Source: UBA8389 sp942493385 (lineage in GTDB: Bacteria > Bacteroidota > Bacteroidia > Bacteroidales > UBA1402). From it: 64,000 nucleotides of DNA. The stretch spans positions 3,782,001 through 3,846,000 of the forward strand of contig OW818699.1 in the NCBI GenBank assembly GCA_942493385.1, given 5' to 3'. The notes beneath the pieces are model-generated. The model saw only the letters and a list, made by a program, of their open reading frames with translations. It ran no database searches and was not told the origin of the DNA. Positions 42,702-53,000 of the stretch are shown one piece after another. The stretch's first letter is position 1. Every line of letters starts with the position of its first letter. The position numbers and the translations under genes were made by a program.

Positions 42702-43988
42702 TCAAATCTTCACCTTAACCACTTGGCTTGCTGTTTTTACGAGATAAATGCCAGGGTGTTTTATGGGCAGGGTCAAACGTTGGCCGTTGGATAGAATGGT
42801 TTGGAGTTTTGTGCCGGTGAGGTCGAATATGGATACGGTTTCTCCTGTTAAGATGCCTTCTACCAGTATCGCGGACTGGGTGGAATAGACTTTGACTTGG
42901 CTGGTCACTGTTTTGGAAACTGGTGTTCCGGCTGCTGCTTGTGTGGCAGAAACAACTTGGTTTGAAATACCGACACCGATTATGGTCAAATAAGCAGTGC
43001 GAGCTGTAGCAGCGGTATTTTCTGCGGTAGCGGTTACTGTGATGGTTGCATTGTTTGAACCGGATGTTGGATTAACAACACAAATGGATTGATCGCTCGT
43101 GATGGACCAACTGGTGTTGGAGGTAATGGTGAAAGTCGTGGAACTGTTGGCGGCAGGAAGCACAAATAAGGCAGTTGACGAAACGGAGAGGGATGATTCG
43201 GCAGCGGTTCCTACTTTTTTAATGATGGTTCCGGGGAAAACTGTTATCCAACCGGAATTGGCTCTAAAAGCGGTTACGGCTGCATCGGTAGGAACAAATA
43301 CGTCGGTTACTTTTCCGCCGTAAAACCAATTGCTACCTAAAGTTGGAGGTGTGGTGGTTAGGCAATTGAATGTTTTTAAATTGGAACATCCGATTGCCCA
43401 TGTGGTAATGGAGGTGACGGCATTTCCAATGGTTAGTGTCAGTAGTCCGGGGCAATCGTATAAAATCATATTGATGACTGTTACGCCATTTGGAATAACG
43501 ATTTCGGTAAATGAATTGCAACTTTGAAAAGCTCTGTCTTTGATGGTTGTGACGGTTTCGGGAATAACAATATTGGTTAAATTATAGCAATTGTAAAAAG
43601 CACCATAACCAATGGAAGTTAAGGTGCTTGGAAGTATCATTTTTGTTAGGCTCAGCTTCTGTGATTTTCCCATATAGAACGACTCGGTTGGTATTTCATT
43701 GGCAGGATAAACGGTTGCACTCGATACCGTACCTAAGGTGCCTGAATATTCAACGATGCTTGCAGCACTTAGATCGACTTCAGCGATTACAGGCATATAA
43801 GCGCGCATCGTTTTAAAATCTCGGGCATCGATGGTGCCTGTTATGGTAAGATTGGTAACGGTGCTTAATTCAGTTGATGTTAAAGCAGTTGACAAAGTTC
43901 CTGGTGTACCAATGCTCACTGTTTTGGAAACTGCGGCTTGACTCATCAAGGTGAGAAGCAGAGCGAAGGAGAGAAGAATAGTTTTCAT
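42702..43988 (-). CDS. T9SS surface protein with BspA-type LRRs and a BACON domain
   Basis: The product is 428 aa with signal peptide MKTILLSFALLLTLMSQAA. Residues about 110-220 are BspA/LRR_5 repeats (ILPSTLTSIGYGAFYNCYNL, IVIPETVTTIKDRAFQSCNS, IVIPNGVTVINMILYDCPGL). Residues about 265-350 match a BACON domain (SSTTFTITSNTSWSITSD, VNPTSGSNNATITVTATA), often linked to carbohydrate or mucin binding. The tail is a type A T9SS sorting domain. Probably an adhesin. Confidence 0.82.
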   Translation of the reverse strand: MKTILLSFALLLTLMSQAAVSKTVSIGTPGTLSTALTSTELSTVTNLTITGTIDARDFKTMRAYMPVIAEVDLSAASIVEYSGTLGTVSSATVYPANEIPTESFYMGKSQKLSLTKMILPSTLTSIGYGAFYNCYNLTNIVIPETVTTIKDRAFQSCNSFTEIVIPNGVTVINMILYDCPGLLTLTIGNAVTSITTWAIGCSNLKTFNCLTTTPPTLGSNWFYGGKVTDVFVPTDAAVTAFRANSGWITVFPGTIIKKVGTAAESSLSVSSTALFVLPAANSSTTFTITSNTSWSITSDQSICVVNPTSGSNNATITVTATAENTAATARTAYLTIIGVGISNQVVSATQAAAGTPVSKTVTSQVKVYSTQSAILVEGILTGETVSIFDLTGTKLQTILSNGQRLTLPIKHPGIYLVKTASQVVKVKI

Positions 43989-44007
43989 CGTAGTAATTCT
44001 TTAACTA

Positions 44008-44015
44008 CAAATCTA
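44008..44015 (-). promoter_or_regulatory. Promoter -7 box (TAGATTTG) for the LRR/BACON gene
   Basis: CAAATCTA on the plus strand, 20 nt upstream of the start at 43988, reads TAGATTTG on the minus strand. Confidence 0.35.
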
Positions 44016-44065
44016 TAACTATTTTTTTATAATAAAGCGTATCATTAATTAAATTGTAGCAATAC

Positions 44066-45670
44066 TCACCCCTTTTCTGCATCTGCCTCCTTTTTGGAAT
44101 TCGTCAGCACATCGAGCAGTTCCTTGAGATTGACCGTCGCATACGAGGAGGAATGGTCGGACATGGCATACGGTATGACCAGGTCGTCGTTGTGGATGAT
44201 GGAGCCGCAGGAGTAGATGACATTGGGGACGTAACCTTCGCGTTCGAATTCGTTGGGCACCATGAGGGGGCTGCTTAAGCGTCCGATTTCTTTTTCGGGG
44301 TTTTCGAGGTCGTAGAGGGAGGCGCCCAGAGTGTATTCACGCATGGATCCGACAGCGTGGGTGATGACCAGCCAGCCGGCTTCGGTTTCGATGGGGGAAC
44401 CGGCGTTGCCGATTTGGACGAGTTCCCAGGGGTAAATGGGTTGTTGAATGATTTTGGCTTCGTGCCAGATGTTGATGCTGTCGGAATAGGCGATGTAGTT
44501 GTTTACGCCGTCAATGCGGCACAGCATGGCGTACTTGCCGTTGATTTTGCGGGGGAACAGGGCCATGCCTTTGTTTTGGGCAATTTCGCCATTGATGGGC
44601 AAAATCTTGAAGTCGTAGAAGTCGGTGGTTTTGATCAATTTGGGCAGAATGGCGACGCCGTCGTAGGCGGTGTAGGTGGCGTAATAGGTCACTTCGCCGT
44701 CGTCGTCCGTGAATTTGACGAAGCGGGCGTCTTCAATGCCTTTCTGTTCGGTGGCCGAGACGGGGAAGATGACGCGTTCGGATATGGCTGAATCGATGGA
44801 GAAGTTGATCTCGTAGTGCGAGGAGGCCAGCCACATCATTTGATTGATGAGTTTTTGTTGATCATCCGTCAGGTTGGGATCTTGCCTTGCCATAACAAGG
44901 TTCCTCATCAATTCGCCGTAGGTGAAATTATCGCCTAGTTTATCCAGGACAAATGCTGGAGAAACCACCTTATCTTGTTTCTTTTTTTTATCGGATTTTT
45001 CGGGCAGAACTGGCGAAAAAATGTTTTCCGTGTTTTCCAGTTTATCAATTTTATCTAAGATGGCAGGAACCACAACATTGCCCTTGTCTTTCATTTCATC
45101 CAGTTTCTCCTGAAACGTCTTTTTATCGTAGACGTGGCGTTTGATGACATCGGCTTCGGCCAGCATTTTACCGATGGGTTCGATGGTGAGGTTGTTATTC
45201 TTATCAAGAATGCCTGCGCGAAAAACGACGGACGAGATGTGGCCTTCACCAGTGGCACGGAAACTGAAAATGACTCGCTTCTCGTCGGATCTAGTTTCGG
45301 ACTGGTCTGGATCTTCAACAATGGAGGGATTGAAAAAGGCAGCGGATTCGATGGAGTATTCCATGGTGAAATAGGAACCGATCAGGGATTTTTGAGTGGG
45401 ACTGAGGTCCTCTTCGTTCACTTCGATCTTATCAAATATGGGCGCCAGCTTGGCAAAATGCTTCTCGAAGATGCGCGAAATATTCCGGTGACGTCTTGAA
45501 TAGCCCCTCAGCAACTGGCTCATGGCGCTATTGACCTCTTTTTCTGGCATTGCCAATACCTTCCGGATGATGTCCGCCGACCGTTCATCGTTTAAATATA
45601 GAAATCGGGCGATGACCCTGGAAGAATCGGGGGAAAAGGTAAAATCCTTTCTATTGACGGCAATTTGCAT
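44066..45670 (-). CDS. GH130-type beta-mannoside phosphorylase-like protein
   Basis: The product is 534 aa with no signal peptide, hence cytoplasmic. The five-bladed propeller is recognisable from the N-terminal NRKDFTFSPDSSRVIARFLY to the C-terminal block. The middle has GIEDARFVKFTDDDGEVTYY, which contains the catalytic Asp of the GIED motif, then YATYTAYDGVAILPKL, MALFPRKINGKYAMLCRID and QIGNAGSPIETEAGWLVITH. Members phosphorolyse beta-mannosyl linkages. At about 170-240 there is a Lys/Asp-rich insertion (LPEKSDKKKKQDKVV) not typical of the core. It could work on mannan fragments imported by transporters outside this window. Confidence 0.85.
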   Translation of the reverse strand: MQIAVNRKDFTFSPDSSRVIARFLYLNDERSADIIRKVLAMPEKEVNSAMSQLLRGYSRRHRNISRIFEKHFAKLAPIFDKIEVNEEDLSPTQKSLIGSYFTMEYSIESAAFFNPSIVEDPDQSETRSDEKRVIFSFRATGEGHISSVVFRAGILDKNNNLTIEPIGKMLAEADVIKRHVYDKKTFQEKLDEMKDKGNVVVPAILDKIDKLENTENIFSPVLPEKSDKKKKQDKVVSPAFVLDKLGDNFTYGELMRNLVMARQDPNLTDDQQKLINQMMWLASSHYEINFSIDSAISERVIFPVSATEQKGIEDARFVKFTDDDGEVTYYATYTAYDGVAILPKLIKTTDFYDFKILPINGEIAQNKGMALFPRKINGKYAMLCRIDGVNNYIAYSDSINIWHEAKIIQQPIYPWELVQIGNAGSPIETEAGWLVITHAVGSMREYTLGASLYDLENPEKEIGRLSSPLMVPNEFEREGYVPNVIYSCGSIIHNDDLVIPYAMSDHSSSYATVNLKELLDVLTNSKKEADAEKG

Positions 45671-45704
45671 GATTTTCAGTTTTAAAACGGGATTACGCTA
45701 CTTT

Positions 45705-45712
45705 CAAAGTTA
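45705..45712 (-). promoter_or_regulatory. Promoter -7 box (TAACTTTG) for the GH130 gene
   Basis: CAAAGTTA on the plus strand, 35 nt upstream of the start at 45670, reads TAACTTTG on the minus strand. Confidence 0.4.
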
Positions 45713-45746
45713 CGTTGTTTTATCTGAAATGAGGTATGAAATGGAA

Positions 45747-46949
45747 TTAGATGGGATTTATTTTTGGCAAAGTGAATTTGAACACACTGCCATGACCCAA
45801 CTTGCTTTCCGCCCAAATTTTGCCTCCGTGTTTCTCTACAAATTTTTTGCAAAGCAATAATCCCAATCCTGTCCCTTTTTCGTTGGCTGTTCCTTTTTGT
45901 GAATGGACTTGCGAATTATCAAAAAGGTGGGGCAATAATTCTGGCGATACTCCTACTCCATTGTCGGAAACGGAAATAGTAATCTCTGAATTCTTATGCT
46001 CAGAATAAATGGTGATGGTTCCTCCCTTGTTCGTGAATTTCAGCGCATTCGAAATTAAGTTGCGCAGAATCGTATTCACCATATTGGTGTCTGCAAAAAC
46101 CATCGTCTCCGTTTCGACACTTTTGAGGGTTATGCTTTTAGCATCGGCAACTGGTTTTAACATTTCGACCACTTGGTCACAGCTTGATTTAAAGTTGAAT
46201 CTTCTGGGCTCAAATGGAATTTTACCCGATTGGGAAAGCGCCCACACGAGTATGTCTTCCAACAAGTTATAGGCATTGATCGCTGATTTATGTACAAGCG
46301 TCAACTGCTTTTCCACCTCATTGATGTCAACGGTGTGAATGTTGCTTAATAATAATTCTAGAAAGCCAAGTATTGAATTGAAAGGACTTTTCAAATCGTG
46401 CGCCAGTATGGATATGAAATAATCTTTGTCGGCGTTCAATCGTTGGAGTTCGGCATTTTTAAATTGAATATCTTCTTCGCAATGCTTTCGCTTTGTAATA
46501 TCTTCTAATGTACCGGTCCAAACCACATCTCGATTTTCGAGAACTCGAGGAATTGATTTAAAACGAATCCAAATGACGTTGTCATTAACTAATAGGCGGC
46601 CTTCCCACAAAAATGGAGTTAGTTGCAAATTAGCTAGAACATTTAATTTGGCAAATTCGGCCTTATCGTCTTCGTAAACTAAATCTTGAACAACTCCTGG
46701 ATTCTTTTCAAAAACATGCTTGTCCAACTTCAATATTTCAAAGAAGCGTTCATTGGCATATTCGATGACATAGGGTGCATTCTTGGAAGTCAACCATCTG
46801 TCTTCATTTAATGATACGTCGTGAAAAACGCGCGAGCGATAAATCCCCGTAGGCAATGCATTTGCCAAATCGGCATACAGTTCATAACTCAAACTCAACG
46901 ACTTTACCGCTTCGATTTGATTAACTTCTGCTTTTATAGGTTCTTGCAT
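45747..46949 (-). CDS. PAS-domain sensor histidine kinase
   Basis: The product is 400 aa. A PAS domain (about 50-160; APYVIEYANERFFEILKLDK and WTGTLEDITKRKHCEED) is followed by HisKA with the phosphoacceptor His in FISILAHDLKSPFNSILGF (about 185). The HATPase domain shows the N box ILRNLISNALKF, G1 VSDNGVGVSPELL and G2 GTGLGLLLCKKF. No transmembrane segment was recognised, so it is soluble. No response regulator is adjacent. Confidence 0.9.
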   Translation of the reverse strand: MQEPIKAEVNQIEAVKSLSLSYELYADLANALPTGIYRSRVFHDVSLNEDRWLTSKNAPYVIEYANERFFEILKLDKHVFEKNPGVVQDLVYEDDKAEFAKLNVLANLQLTPFLWEGRLLVNDNVIWIRFKSIPRVLENRDVVWTGTLEDITKRKHCEEDIQFKNAELQRLNADKDYFISILAHDLKSPFNSILGFLELLLSNIHTVDINEVEKQLTLVHKSAINAYNLLEDILVWALSQSGKIPFEPRRFNFKSSCDQVVEMLKPVADAKSITLKSVETETMVFADTNMVNTILRNLISNALKFTNKGGTITIYSEHKNSEITISVSDNGVGVSPELLPHLFDNSQVHSQKGTANEKGTGLGLLLCKKFVEKHGGKIWAESKLGHGSVFKFTLPKINPI

Positions 46950-47011
46950 CTCAATTAGAGATTGTTTCTCTAAATATACAAAAGATTTAGTGGTTTTGTT
47001 AAGAAATGGAA

Positions 47012-49738
47012 TTATTTCATTACAACAAGCTTTTTTGATACAACAGAACCTTCGGACTCCAGTTTGTAAATGTACGTTCCTGAGGGTAGGTTGTTTGACT
47101 TGATTGTTGCCGAATGAGTGCCTGAATTAACAAATTTGTTAAAAACCACTTCAACTTCTTTTCCTTGTAAATCGAAGACTTTCAAACTTACAATTCCAGC
47201 GTGGGCTACTGAATAACTAATCTTGGTTTCGTTTTTGAATGGATTTGGGTAATTTTTACTAAGTGTCAACCCGTTGTTGTTTTCGCTGATAACGCCATCT
47301 AATGCAGTATATGAACTAAATACTGAATTTGCCCTGGTGGCTGAATACTTGATGTCATTCAACTCGTCACCAGCCATTATTGCAAATGCAAAAGTCCGCG
47401 ATTCTCCGTTAGCGAGTTGAATTGGTCCGGTGTTTAGCTGGTTTCTATAATCGGCTGGGGCAGTTGGGTCTTGTTCAATTACGGTCAACTTATTAATGGT
47501 GCGAACATAGGTTCTATCAGTTCCGTTTTTAAAAACAGAAGCTCCACTCACCGAGTTGTTTAAAAGAGCGTATCCGTAATAATACGGATTGGTGGCACCG
47601 CCCGATTCATACAAATAGGTTAGCTTTAAAGCTGGATCGAATCCACCTAGATTCGTTGAACTTACTCCAATGTCAAAGTCGGCTGTTAGTTGAGCAAACA
47701 GATCAGTTAATGCGGCTCCAGATTGATTTTTAACTTGGTATTCTATTATAACATATTTGTCGTCGTTCACTGCAGTGCTACTATGTATGGTTTGAGTGAC
47801 CTGAACACCTATATTGTTCGTTTTTTCTGTATCGACGATCGTATTTTTGAAAGCGGTAAAGCCCGGAAAACGGCTGCTCACATTCGTGAAATCATCCAGT
47901 GGTAAAAAGGCAGAATCTCCATAATTGCAGAAGCAACCGGAAAATTTTGATGTGGCCCGATCAATTAGGCTGAAATCGGCGGCGTACAAGCCATTCAAGG
48001 ACTTGTAATACATCCCTTTTGAATATTTTCCCATTGCGCCTAATTTCCCAGCATTGCTAACATCGAGGGTTAACTGATTCTGTGCCTTCGCCTGCTTGTC
48101 GACATAAACAGAAAATCTCTTATTCCGGCTACTACTGTTATTTTCGGCTTGCAATACAACTTCATTCCATTTGGATTGATACGGCTGAGGTGTCCAAAAC
48201 AGAGTGTCAGCAGTCAGTATCATACCCGACGGTTTGGTCAATAGATTTAATGTGGGTTTTGGCCAGCCATCAGCAGATAATATGGAACTATATTTTAGAC
48301 CATTAACAGCCAACCACTCCGAATGCGTGAAAGTAGTAATTGGAAACTGAGGTTGAACCCCTTGAGGAAATGCTACTAATTTTGCATCATATTGTACCAA
48401 TAAATCGTTGTGATTGGCAGTTTTGTCGGCAACTGCTTTCAATCCGGCATCAGTAGTATAATCGGCATCCATTGGCCAGTAACCAACCAGTCCAGTTTCA
48501 CTACCTGTTAATGTTTGATACATAGACGCTTGAATTTGACTTTGTGTACGAACCACATTCCAAAGCCTTACTTCATCGATCAATCCATTAAAAAACTCCG
48601 AAGTATAACCACCAATATATAAGCCAATTTCACCGGCACCAATATTGGATGAGTAATTCGATTGATCAACAAGAGTTCCATTAATGTAAAGGCATAAATT
48701 AGTACCATTATAGGTACCTGCCACGTGTGTCCAACTACCCACTTTAGGTTTGCTTGGATCAAGTGTAGCTCCCCAGTTTCCGGGAAGAGTTCCATCTGAA
48801 ATTATCCATTGAATGCGTGGATCATCGTTGTCACCCCACCAATTATCCACACGTAATTCAAACGACCGCCCTGATTCGTTCGAATGCGGACGACAAAGAA
48901 TTCTACCAGCATTATACATTCCAGGTAATTTCATTGGATAAATCCAAGCTTCCACTGTAATCGCTTTTCCAGTAACTTGATAGGCTGAAGGCACTGCAGA
49001 GGTGTTTATTGGACTTGCATCGAGTATGCGTATTCGGCCTCCACCACCAAAAATAGCCGATTGAGTATTCGAAGAACTATAATTCTTAGTGAGTTGAACC
49101 GTAGTATTATCGCAACCTTTAAGATCTAAACTAACTTTTCCATTTAATGTATTGTTGGAATAATATCCCCATATCGAAAACTCATTCCAACCGTTGCTGC
49201 TATCACCCGTTCTCAAATGACCCAGAAACACGCCCAAATCTGCATAGATTTTGCCTGTTACTGGTGAACCCAAGCCAGTTGCAGAAGTAATAATGCCTTG
49301 ATCATTTACCGTTATCGTAACAGTTTTCTGTCCGCAAGTTCCCGCGTTTAAAGTCCCTGACAAGGAACCGGCCAACGCTCCCTGATTGAAAATTCTCGAT
49401 AGCACATAACCCATTCCATCCATTGTCAATGTGCCGGCATTTTGCGAACTAAGTTGTCCAGTAAATGCATATTCTCCTTCACCAACAGAAATGATACTTC
49501 CCGTTATTGCACCGCTAGAAGTAACAGCATAATGACTGCCTGTAAACTCACCAAAACCGCTACAATCGGAAATAGTTCCGTTTCCATCAAAAACAACGTA
49601 AAGCAAGCTATCACCATAAGGCGTTAGTGGCGTTTGATAAATAAACCATGTTCCGTTTAATGTAGCATTTGAATACTGGGCTTTTGTCTGAATTGCAGTT
49701 GCAACTAAAACAATCAAAACAATTGTGAGCTTTTTCAT
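47012..49738 (-). CDS. LamG-domain secreted protein with T9SS sorting domain
   Basis: The product is 908 aa with signal peptide MKKLTIVLIVLVATAIQTKA. The N-terminal region (about 20-220) is a repetitive beta domain (NGTWFIYQTPLTPYGDSLLY, LSGTLNAGTCGQKTVTI). A LamG/concanavalin-like lectin domain occupies about 245-400 (KAITVEAWIYPMKLPGMYNA, WTHVAGTYNGTNLCLYINGT, GLIDEVRLWNVVRT). The region 400-810 resembles T9SS cargo linkers and is not assigned. The tail (LSKNYPNPFKNETKISYSV to KKLVVMK) is a type A sorting domain. Extracellular; possibly binds glycans. Confidence 0.8.
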   Translation of the reverse strand: MKKLTIVLIVLVATAIQTKAQYSNATLNGTWFIYQTPLTPYGDSLLYVVFDGNGTISDCSGFGEFTGSHYAVTSSGAITGSIISVGEGEYAFTGQLSSQNAGTLTMDGMGYVLSRIFNQGALAGSLSGTLNAGTCGQKTVTITVNDQGIITSATGLGSPVTGKIYADLGVFLGHLRTGDSSNGWNEFSIWGYYSNNTLNGKVSLDLKGCDNTTVQLTKNYSSSNTQSAIFGGGGRIRILDASPINTSAVPSAYQVTGKAITVEAWIYPMKLPGMYNAGRILCRPHSNESGRSFELRVDNWWGDNDDPRIQWIISDGTLPGNWGATLDPSKPKVGSWTHVAGTYNGTNLCLYINGTLVDQSNYSSNIGAGEIGLYIGGYTSEFFNGLIDEVRLWNVVRTQSQIQASMYQTLTGSETGLVGYWPMDADYTTDAGLKAVADKTANHNDLLVQYDAKLVAFPQGVQPQFPITTFTHSEWLAVNGLKYSSILSADGWPKPTLNLLTKPSGMILTADTLFWTPQPYQSKWNEVVLQAENNSSSRNKRFSVYVDKQAKAQNQLTLDVSNAGKLGAMGKYSKGMYYKSLNGLYAADFSLIDRATSKFSGCFCNYGDSAFLPLDDFTNVSSRFPGFTAFKNTIVDTEKTNNIGVQVTQTIHSSTAVNDDKYVIIEYQVKNQSGAALTDLFAQLTADFDIGVSSTNLGGFDPALKLTYLYESGGATNPYYYGYALLNNSVSGASVFKNGTDRTYVRTINKLTVIEQDPTAPADYRNQLNTGPIQLANGESRTFAFAIMAGDELNDIKYSATRANSVFSSYTALDGVISENNNGLTLSKNYPNPFKNETKISYSVAHAGIVSLKVFDLQGKEVEVVFNKFVNSGTHSATIKSNNLPSGTYIYKLESEGSVVSKKLVVMK

Positions 49739-50077
49739 AGTAATTTCGTCTAAGATTTAGGTTACTAAAAAAGACGGAATGTAACATCACATTAAATTTT
49801 GCGGTGTACAATTTCACAAAAAAATACGGTAAAACGTATATTTAACTATTCATTAAAAAAATCACTTCTAAAAAGTGAACTATTAGCTGGTTTGATGCTT
49901 AATTATTGGTTTGGGCAGTTAGACCAATTTCTTGCTAATTTCTATCTTATTGGTTTGTTTTTTTATTACTTAAATAAAAGTGATAAAATTTTTCTTTCCG
50001 TATTACATTTGATGAAATCATCAACAACTTTATTTCATTTTCTGATTGTTTAATAAACCTAAAACTCACAGAAGATT
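49739..50077. other. AT-rich divergent intergenic region
   Basis: 339 bp between divergent T9SS-cargo genes. It is strongly AT-rich. One short plus-strand frame (49799-50053) lacks protein-like features. No consensus -7 box with good spacing was found. Confidence 0.4.
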
Positions 50078-53000
50078 ATGAAAAAGTCTATGCTACTTTT
50101 GGTCACGTTTTTCTTTTCATTATTTATTTGTGAAGCGCAAATTTTTACGGATGTGTACAGCGCTTCAGGCCTTGTCAATACCGATAGAATTGGTACTATT
50201 CGAGAGGTTTTGGATTACAACAACGACGGCTGGGAAGATGTTTTATGCACCACAGACACGAGTAGAACCGTCTTGTACCGGAACAATGGAAACGGAACCT
50301 TCAGTAATGTAACAGCGGCTGTGAATTTGCCTGCTATGAGAACCAGTTGGTCTGATGTCATCAGTGTCGATTTGGACAACGACGGCTATCGGGATTTGAT
50401 ATTTACAAACATGCACGGAGGAGCTCCGGTCAATGATACGATACGCATTTTTCGAAACGTACAGGGTAGTTTTGTCGACAAAACTACTGAGTGGGGTTTT
50501 TCAACGCCTTTTGTTTATGGTAGCAATCATTGGTCCAACGGATTGATGCCTTTTGATTACGATAAGGACGGGGATTTGGACATTTTGTTTGCTTCGAGTC
50601 AGGTGACTTCCTCCACCACTTGCATCAATAGCAAGGTAAGTGTGTTGATCAATAACCTGAACGTACCTGACATCGCCATGTTCGATACCATCATCGACTT
50701 GTGGACGTATCCGAACAACGTGCAGGCGGCCAGCTTGAGCGTCATCGATACGGACAACGACCAATATCCGGACATCGTAACTTGCGAACAAAATGGAGCG
50801 GCTGGTGCGTTCGGTGGTTACAGAGCCGACCCGTTCGTATTGCGTCGTAACAACCAGAACGGTACTTTCTCCATCGTGACGGGTGCTGGTTTGGCAAGTG
50901 CTGCCTTGAATGGCTTCATCACCATCTGGGATTACAACAACGATGGATTTCTGGACATGCTCAACGGGACGAGCGATTGTTGCGGAACCCGGAAAAATCT
51001 TTTCTGGCGAAACAACGGCAACAATACGTTTACGGAGATGAGTGCCACTTACAACTTGCACCCTAACAGCCTGTACTACAATCGTTTCTCGGCCATCGAC
51101 TTCAACAACGACGGCTTTTTCGATGTATCGACCACCAACATTTCCTCCTACTGGCAAGACAATAGGAACCAACTTTGGCAATTCAACGGAACATCTTACA
51201 CCAATACCGCCGCGGCTCAGAGTCTGCAATTGGGCGTAGGGAGCAATCTTGTGGCTGGAGCCAACAATGCAGAATGGTTTGATTACGACAACGATGGGGA
51301 TTTGGACATGTTCAATAGTCATGGTGGCAACCCAGGTGTCCGACTGGTCTATCTGATGCAGAATTCCTACAACAGCTCGACCAATTATCTGAGGATAAAA
51401 CTCTGTGGTACGGATTCACCCAAGGATGGGACTGGATCCAGAGTGGTGGTGAAAGCTGGAGGAATGATGTTGACCCAATATTCCAACGGGCTCATCAGCA
51501 ACAATTTGTCTGATGTTTTCCATTTCGGACTTGGGACGAATGTGACAGTCGATTCCGTAATTGTCTATTGGTCGAGCGGAAAAGTGACTAAAAGGGCGAA
51601 TATTACCTCCAATCAAACTCTTTTAATACAGGAAGGCATTCGTATCAGCACACCGGCTCTAACCGTACAGAGGACATTTGACTTTGACCTGCCCATTGTT
51701 TCGACTCAGATCGATTCTTCAATAAACATCCTTTCCTACCAGTTTGACCTCGATTATGACGCAAGCAAATTAGATTATCTGAACGCATCAGTGGTTGGCA
51801 CATTGGCAGCAAGCGGAACGGTGTTGGTCAACAATCTGACCCTCGGACATCTAACCGTCGGTTTTTCTTCTGCCTCCCCGATTGTTGGTGCCGGTGAAAT
51901 CCTTCGGTTGCAATTCCATGCCAATGCCATCGGCACGGCAACCCCGACCTTCTCTAACTTCCGTTACAATACGACTGCCTTGACTGAATTCTCCATCGGG
52001 GCGCTGGTGGTTGAAGATACCATTCCGCCAAGGGTTGCTGTCACGTATTCGGAAGTGGACCTGAATCGGCGCACGGGCGATGTGTTGACCCTCACTGCGA
52101 CGTTTACCGAAGCCGTTTCTGACGACTTTGTACCTCAAATCGTTCTAAGTGGCGCCAATACGCTTTCGGCCGTAAACATGGTCAAAACCACGAGCTCTGT
52201 GTATTCCTATTCCTACACCGTCAAAAATGGCAACGGAGCGGTATTGGTATCGTTTGCAAATGCTAAAGATCTGGCTGGCAACGCGGTGGTTTCCACACCG
52301 ATAAGTGGAGGAACCTTCACCGTGATTCCTCTTCGTGACGGTGATGTGGACGATGATGGATATATTTATGCTTACGACGCTGCCTTGGTTCTGCAATACG
52401 TGGTTAATATTAGTCCTGTTGTTTGTCCACTGCCTTGGACGCCTTGGCGTATACTTACGGCCGATGTCGATAGTTCGGCTGGCATCACTCCGATGGATGC
52501 TTCCTTGATATTGCAACGAGCCATCAATTTGATAAACACGTTCCCGGTAGGGCTTAGAAGTGCACACGCCAATTCTCTTGACGTGTTGATAACTACTTCC
52601 GATTCCAAAATCATCTTTACCTCACAAGGTCAATTGTTTGGTTTGCGAGCTTCGACCTCCAACGGACATCAAATACTGGGACAGCCTGTCGTTTTGGACA
52701 AGAATATGTTGACAGCATTCAATATCAACCAGGAAAACTACAAGATTGGTCTGGCAACGGCTTTTGCTCCTGCCGAAGGAACTGTCATCATGGAAATACC
52801 TTATCAGTCTGTGCTGGAAACGGAAATAATCTTCGATCTGATCATCAATAAAGAACTGGTTACCAAGACCATCAAAGTACCGGCTTCACCTACTCCAGTG
52901 AAAGATGCAGCTGTTGCCGAGATTCGGATCTATACCAACGAAGGCCAAACCATTCTGCATGTAAGCGGCGTTGTTCCGCAAGCGGTTTTAACGGTGTTCG

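Noticed and set aside
49799..50053. 84-codon plus-strand frame in the divergent intergenic region
   Set aside because: Low-complexity, AT-driven composition (Leu, Phe, Lys, Ser); it occupies promoter territory between two divergent genes; no promoter of its own.
50501..51322. 273-codon open frame antisense to the FG-GAP repeats
   Set aside because: The repeated Asp/Asn/Gly codons of the sense strand produce runs of Val and Ile on the other strand. No independent signals.
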